Source of the DNA: Candidatus Galligastranaerophilus intestinigallinarum
Lineage (GTDB): Bacteria; Cyanobacteriota; Vampirovibrionia; Gastranaerophilales; Gastranaerophilaceae
DNA length: 6,483 nucleotides
Assembly: GCA_018715855.1 (NCBI GenBank)
Contig: DVKW01000228.1
Location: 1 to 6,483 of the forward strand
Direction: 5' to 3'
Shown here: positions 4,180 to 6,483 of the stretch, piece by piece
Numbering within the stretch: position 1 is the stretch's first letter
Layout: every line of letters begins with the position of its first letter
Program-made: the position numbers and the translations under genes
Notes under the pieces: generated by a model
What the model was told of the DNA's origin: nothing
The model's input: only the letters and a program-made list of their open reading frames with translations
Databases searched by the model: none

Positions 4180-5766
4180 ATGAAAAAGATTGAAATATAC
4201 GATACCACTTTAAGAGATGGCGCACAATCAGAGGGAATAAATTTTTCTGTTTCGGACAAGCTTAAAATAATTAAAAAGCTTGACGATTTGGGCATAGATT
4301 ATATTGAGGCGGGCTGGCCCGGGGCAAACCCTGTAGATAACGAAATTTTTAATAAAATTAATGAACTGGATTTAAAAAATGCCAAAATTGCAGCGTTTGG
4401 TTCAACAAGAAAAGCAAATGTTAAAGTTGAAAGCGATAACGTTATAAACAACTTAATAAAATCAAATGCAAAAATTGTGACCATTTTTGGTAAATCATGG
4501 GATTTTCAAGTAACCGAAGCTTTGAATACAACATTGGAAGAAAATCTTTCCATGATAAAAGACAGTATCGAATATTTAATTTCAAACGGCAAAGAAGTTT
4601 TCTTTGATGCGGAACATTTTTTTGACGGCTATAAACAAAATAAAGGCTATGCAACAGAAGTTTTGAAAACGGCAAAAAGTGCAGGGGCAAAAAGAATTAT
4701 TTTATGCGATACAAACGGCGGCTCAATAAATAATGATATTTATAGAATTACAAAAGAAGTTTTAACAAATTTGCCCGATATCAAGCTTGGAATTCATGCC
4801 CATAACGATGCAGACCTTGCAACTGCAAATTCAATTGCAGCGGTTGATGCGGGTGCAATTCAAGTGCAGGGCACAATAAACGGTTACGGTGAAAGGTGCG
4901 GCAATGCAAACCTTTGCTCTGTTATTCCGAATTTGCAATTAAAAAAAGATTACTTAACAATCGGTGAAAATATTTCAAAATTGGTTGAGTGCGCAAAACA
5001 AGTGGCAGAAATTGCAAATAAATCCGTTGAACCGAATTTACCATACGTTGGAGCAAGCGCATTTGCCCACAAAGCAGGGATTCATGCTTCAGGGGTCAGA
5101 AAAAATTCTCAAACCTATGAACACATTAACCCTGAACTTATAGGCAATGAAAGAAGATTTCTTGTTTCAGATCAGGCAGGAACAGCTTCTATTAAAGAAA
5201 AAGCAAAAAATTTCAGGTTTGTTCAATTTGAAAACGATAATGAAATTAAAAAAGTAACAGAAAGAATTAAACAACTTGAATGGCAAGGTTTTGCCTATGA
5301 AGGCGCTGATGCGGGCTTTGAAATTCTTGTTATGGATGTTTTAGGGAAAAAACCAAATTTATTTGAACTTTTGGGTTTCAGAGTTATCGGCGACACCACC
5401 CTTATGGATTCAAAAGGCGAATATAAAAATGTAACCATAACAGAAGCCTCTGTTAAAATTAAAATAAAAGATGAAATAATTCACACGGTGTCTGAAGGCG
5501 ATGGCCCTGTTAATGCTTTGGATATTGCGCTTAGAAAAGCTTTGTTTGAAAAATATCCTGCGGTTAAAAAATTTAAACTTTCAGATTTTAAAGTAAGGAT
5601 ACTTGATTCAAAAGATGGAACTGCAGCAACAGTAAGAGTTTCAATTGAAAGTACGGATGGTATTAACATTTGGGATACTGTCGGGGTGTCTGAAAACATT
5701 ATTACCGCATCGTACAATGCAATAGCAGACAGTATTCTTTACGGGCTTATTCTTCATTCAAAATAA
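4180..5766 (+). CDS. cimA: (R)-citramalate synthase
   Basis: CimA condenses pyruvate with acetyl-CoA to (R)-citramalate, the first step of the threonine-independent route to 2-oxobutanoate and isoleucine, in the cytoplasm. The 528 residues match the long citramalate-synthase form. The N-terminal TIM-barrel has DTTLRDG (8-14, metal and substrate binding), EAGWPGANP (43-51), FGKSWDFQV (103-111), DAEHFFDGYK (143-152), CDTNGG (176-181), the metal-binding HAHND (206-210) and NGYGERCGN (234-242). A linker follows with GASAFAHKAGIHASG (291-305), whose His302 corresponds to the conserved family His. Residues about 375-528 form the LeuA-type C-terminal dimerisation and allosteric domain, ending in the SYNAIADSILYGL region. 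The WPGANP and FGKSWD...DAEHFFDGYK signatures favour CimA over isopropylmalate, homocitrate or Re-citrate synthase. Feedback by isoleucine is typical but not visible here. Leucine or isoleucine pathway genes are not adjacent; the next gene, 89 nt downstream, encodes a kinase-like protein and no intrinsic terminator lies between. Confidence 0.95.
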   Translation: MKKIEIYDTTLRDGAQSEGINFSVSDKLKIIKKLDDLGIDYIEAGWPGANPVDNEIFNKINELDLKNAKIAAFGSTRKANVKVESDNVINNLIKSNAKIVTIFGKSWDFQVTEALNTTLEENLSMIKDSIEYLISNGKEVFFDAEHFFDGYKQNKGYATEVLKTAKSAGAKRIILCDTNGGSINNDIYRITKEVLTNLPDIKLGIHAHNDADLATANSIAAVDAGAIQVQGTINGYGERCGNANLCSVIPNLQLKKDYLTIGENISKLVECAKQVAEIANKSVEPNLPYVGASAFAHKAGIHASGVRKNSQTYEHINPELIGNERRFLVSDQAGTASIKEKAKNFRFVQFENDNEIKKVTERIKQLEWQGFAYEGADAGFEILVMDVLGKKPNLFELLGFRVIGDTTLMDSKGEYKNVTITEASVKIKIKDEIIHTVSEGDGPVNALDIALRKALFEKYPAVKKFKLSDFKVRILDSKDGTAATVRVSIESTDGINIWDTVGVSENIITASYNAIADSILYGLILHSK

Positions 5767-5780
5767 AATAAGTTAAAATT

Positions 5781-5846
5781 ACCCGTTCGGCTAGTAGCCA
5801 AAAACCCTTTAAAACAGGATAATACACTTGTTTAATAAAAACGGGT
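5781..5846 (+). ncRNA. Multi-hairpin RNA fold between cimA and the kinase gene (candidate cis-regulatory RNA)
   Basis: An outer 7-bp helix pairs ACCCGTT (5781-5787) with AACGGGT (5840-5846). Inside it are two further hairpins: GGCT-AGT-AGCC (5789-5799) and AAACAGG/CTTGTTT (5812-5818 with 5827-5833, one G-U pair, 8-nt loop ATAATACA). Together they make a three-way-junction-like fold. An AACCC at about 5803-5807 could compete for the GGGTT at 5843-5847. No T-tract follows, so it is not an intrinsic terminator. The only G-rich stretch before the kinase GTG, GGG at 5843-5845, is inside the outer helix. I could not match it to a known riboswitch class. Confidence 0.45.
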
Positions 5847-5855
5847 TGAAAAATA

Positions 5856-6483
5856 GTGCTGCATCAAAATAAAATTTTAATCACAGATTCTGAATTTTTG
5901 GCAATGCTTGCACATGATATGAAAACGCCCGTAAAAGCCCAAATTATCGCACTAAAGCTTTTATATTCGGGTGCCTTTGGAACGTTTGGAAAAGAAGCAA
6001 ATAATATTATTTTAAATATAATTGCTTCAAATAAATATTTGCAGCTTTTGTTGGATAATATCTTGGGCGATTATAGAATAAACAAAGGCAAAATAAATTT
6101 AAACAAAACAAAAAACGATATAAGAAAAACACTTGAAGATTCCATTAAAAATATAGGCATTTTATTTGAAAGCAAAGAACAAGTTGTTGAAGTTAATTAT
6201 ATAGCAGATGATTTTATTAAGCTTTACGATGAAATTGAAATGCAAAGAGTTGTTATTAACCTTTTATCAAATGCTTGTGAATATTCAAGTGAAAATTCCA
6301 AAATAAATGTTACGGTTAAATCTAAGGGCAGTTTTTTGGCCGTTGAAATAAAAAGCAAAATGAAATTTTATAACGGCGAAAGTGCCATTTGTAAGAAAAA
6401 AACAGGAACGGGGCTTGGTTTAAAAATTTGCAAAAAAATTATTGAAGCCCACAATGGTAATTTTTATAAAGAAAAAAACGCAG
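5856..6483 (+). CDS. Sensor-less histidine-kinase-like protein (3' end cut off by the window edge)
   Basis: The open frame gives 209 residues to the window edge. It starts directly with a phosphoacceptor helix: MLAHDMKTPV (17-26) is an H-box with His20. A dimerisation-helix region runs to about residue 75 and a HATPase domain follows, with an N-box (QRVVINLLSNACEYS, 130-144, Asn135 and Asn139) and a G2 box (TGTGLGLKI, 183-191) followed by IIEAHNG. The G1 box, normally DxGxGI between them, is missing: the segment 162-182 reads as a Lys-rich stretch with no Asp-x-Gly. There is no transmembrane segment and no sensor domain. An in-frame stop at 5847-5849 limits the N-terminus; the GTG at 5856 is the best start, with no clear Shine-Dalgarno, and Met17 (5904) is less likely because it would remove most of the first helix. 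It follows cimA by 89 nt and may be cotranscribed. No response regulator is seen. Confidence 0.82.
   Translation, partial: MLHQNKILITDSEFLAMLAHDMKTPVKAQIIALKLLYSGAFGTFGKEANNIILNIIASNKYLQLLLDNILGDYRINKGKINLNKTKNDIRKTLEDSIKNIGILFESKEQVVEVNYIADDFIKLYDEIEMQRVVINLLSNACEYSSENSKINVTVKSKGSFLAVEIKSKMKFYNGESAICKKKTGTGLGLKICKKIIEAHNGNFYKEKNA

Noticed and set aside
4299..4690. Two minus-strand open frames opposite cimA.
   Set aside because: Both overlap a clearly conserved enzyme-coding region and show no recognisable protein features.
5781..5846. Reading the cimA-kinase hairpins as an intrinsic terminator.
   Set aside because: The closing stem is followed by GAAAAATAG instead of a T-tract, and the loop region is long and structured.
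5781..5846. Assigning the intergenic fold to a known riboswitch (preQ1, c-di-GMP, fluoride, glutamine and others considered).
   Set aside because: None of the conserved core motifs I can recall for these classes is present; only the secondary structure is supported.

Overview
This AT-rich window (roughly 30% GC by eye) comes from a bacterium that is probably an anaerobic fermenter. An [FeFe]-hydrogenase maturase (HydE), a citramalate synthase (CimA, the pyruvate route to isoleucine), a MinC-type division regulator and a LemA-family membrane protein lie close together. This gene mix and composition would fit an uncultured gut lineage such as Gastranaerophilales (Vampirovibrionia/Melainabacteria). 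That placement is an inference from gene content, not shown by any marker in the window.

Layout. From the left edge, two minus-strand genes are read leftwards: a LemA-family gene (780-1364), then minC (1-677, cut by the window edge). Divergent from lemA, hydE runs right (1464-2453) and ends in a GNRA-loop hairpin and an intrinsic terminator. Facing it is a minus-strand cluster: two unrecognised genes (3581-4066, then 2963-3547), then rpsO (ribosomal protein S15, 2605-2874), which has its own promoter and a strong terminator. Divergent from that cluster, cimA (4180-5766) runs right. An 89-nt gap with a multi-hairpin RNA fold leads to a sensor-less histidine-kinase-like gene (5856 to the right edge, cut).

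How it fits together. HydE contributes to building the H-cluster of an [FeFe] hydrogenase, which disposes of fermentation electrons as H2. CimA feeds isoleucine synthesis. MinC restricts FtsZ assembly to midcell. S15 is a core 30S protein. The genes are mostly housekeeping or metabolic and do not form one obvious system.

The most unusual features are: (i) extended -10 promoters abutting the ATG of both hydE and cimA without a Shine-Dalgarno, suggesting leaderless mRNAs; (ii) a cimA-kinase intergenic RNA fold that may cover the kinase ribosome-binding region; (iii) a kinase with no sensor domain and no recognisable G1 box; (iv) a HydE without the C-terminal cysteines of the accessory cluster; and (v) two unknown genes attached to rpsO. 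No mobile element, CRISPR array, tRNA or rRNA was seen, and there is no gene-free stretch longer than 300 bases.
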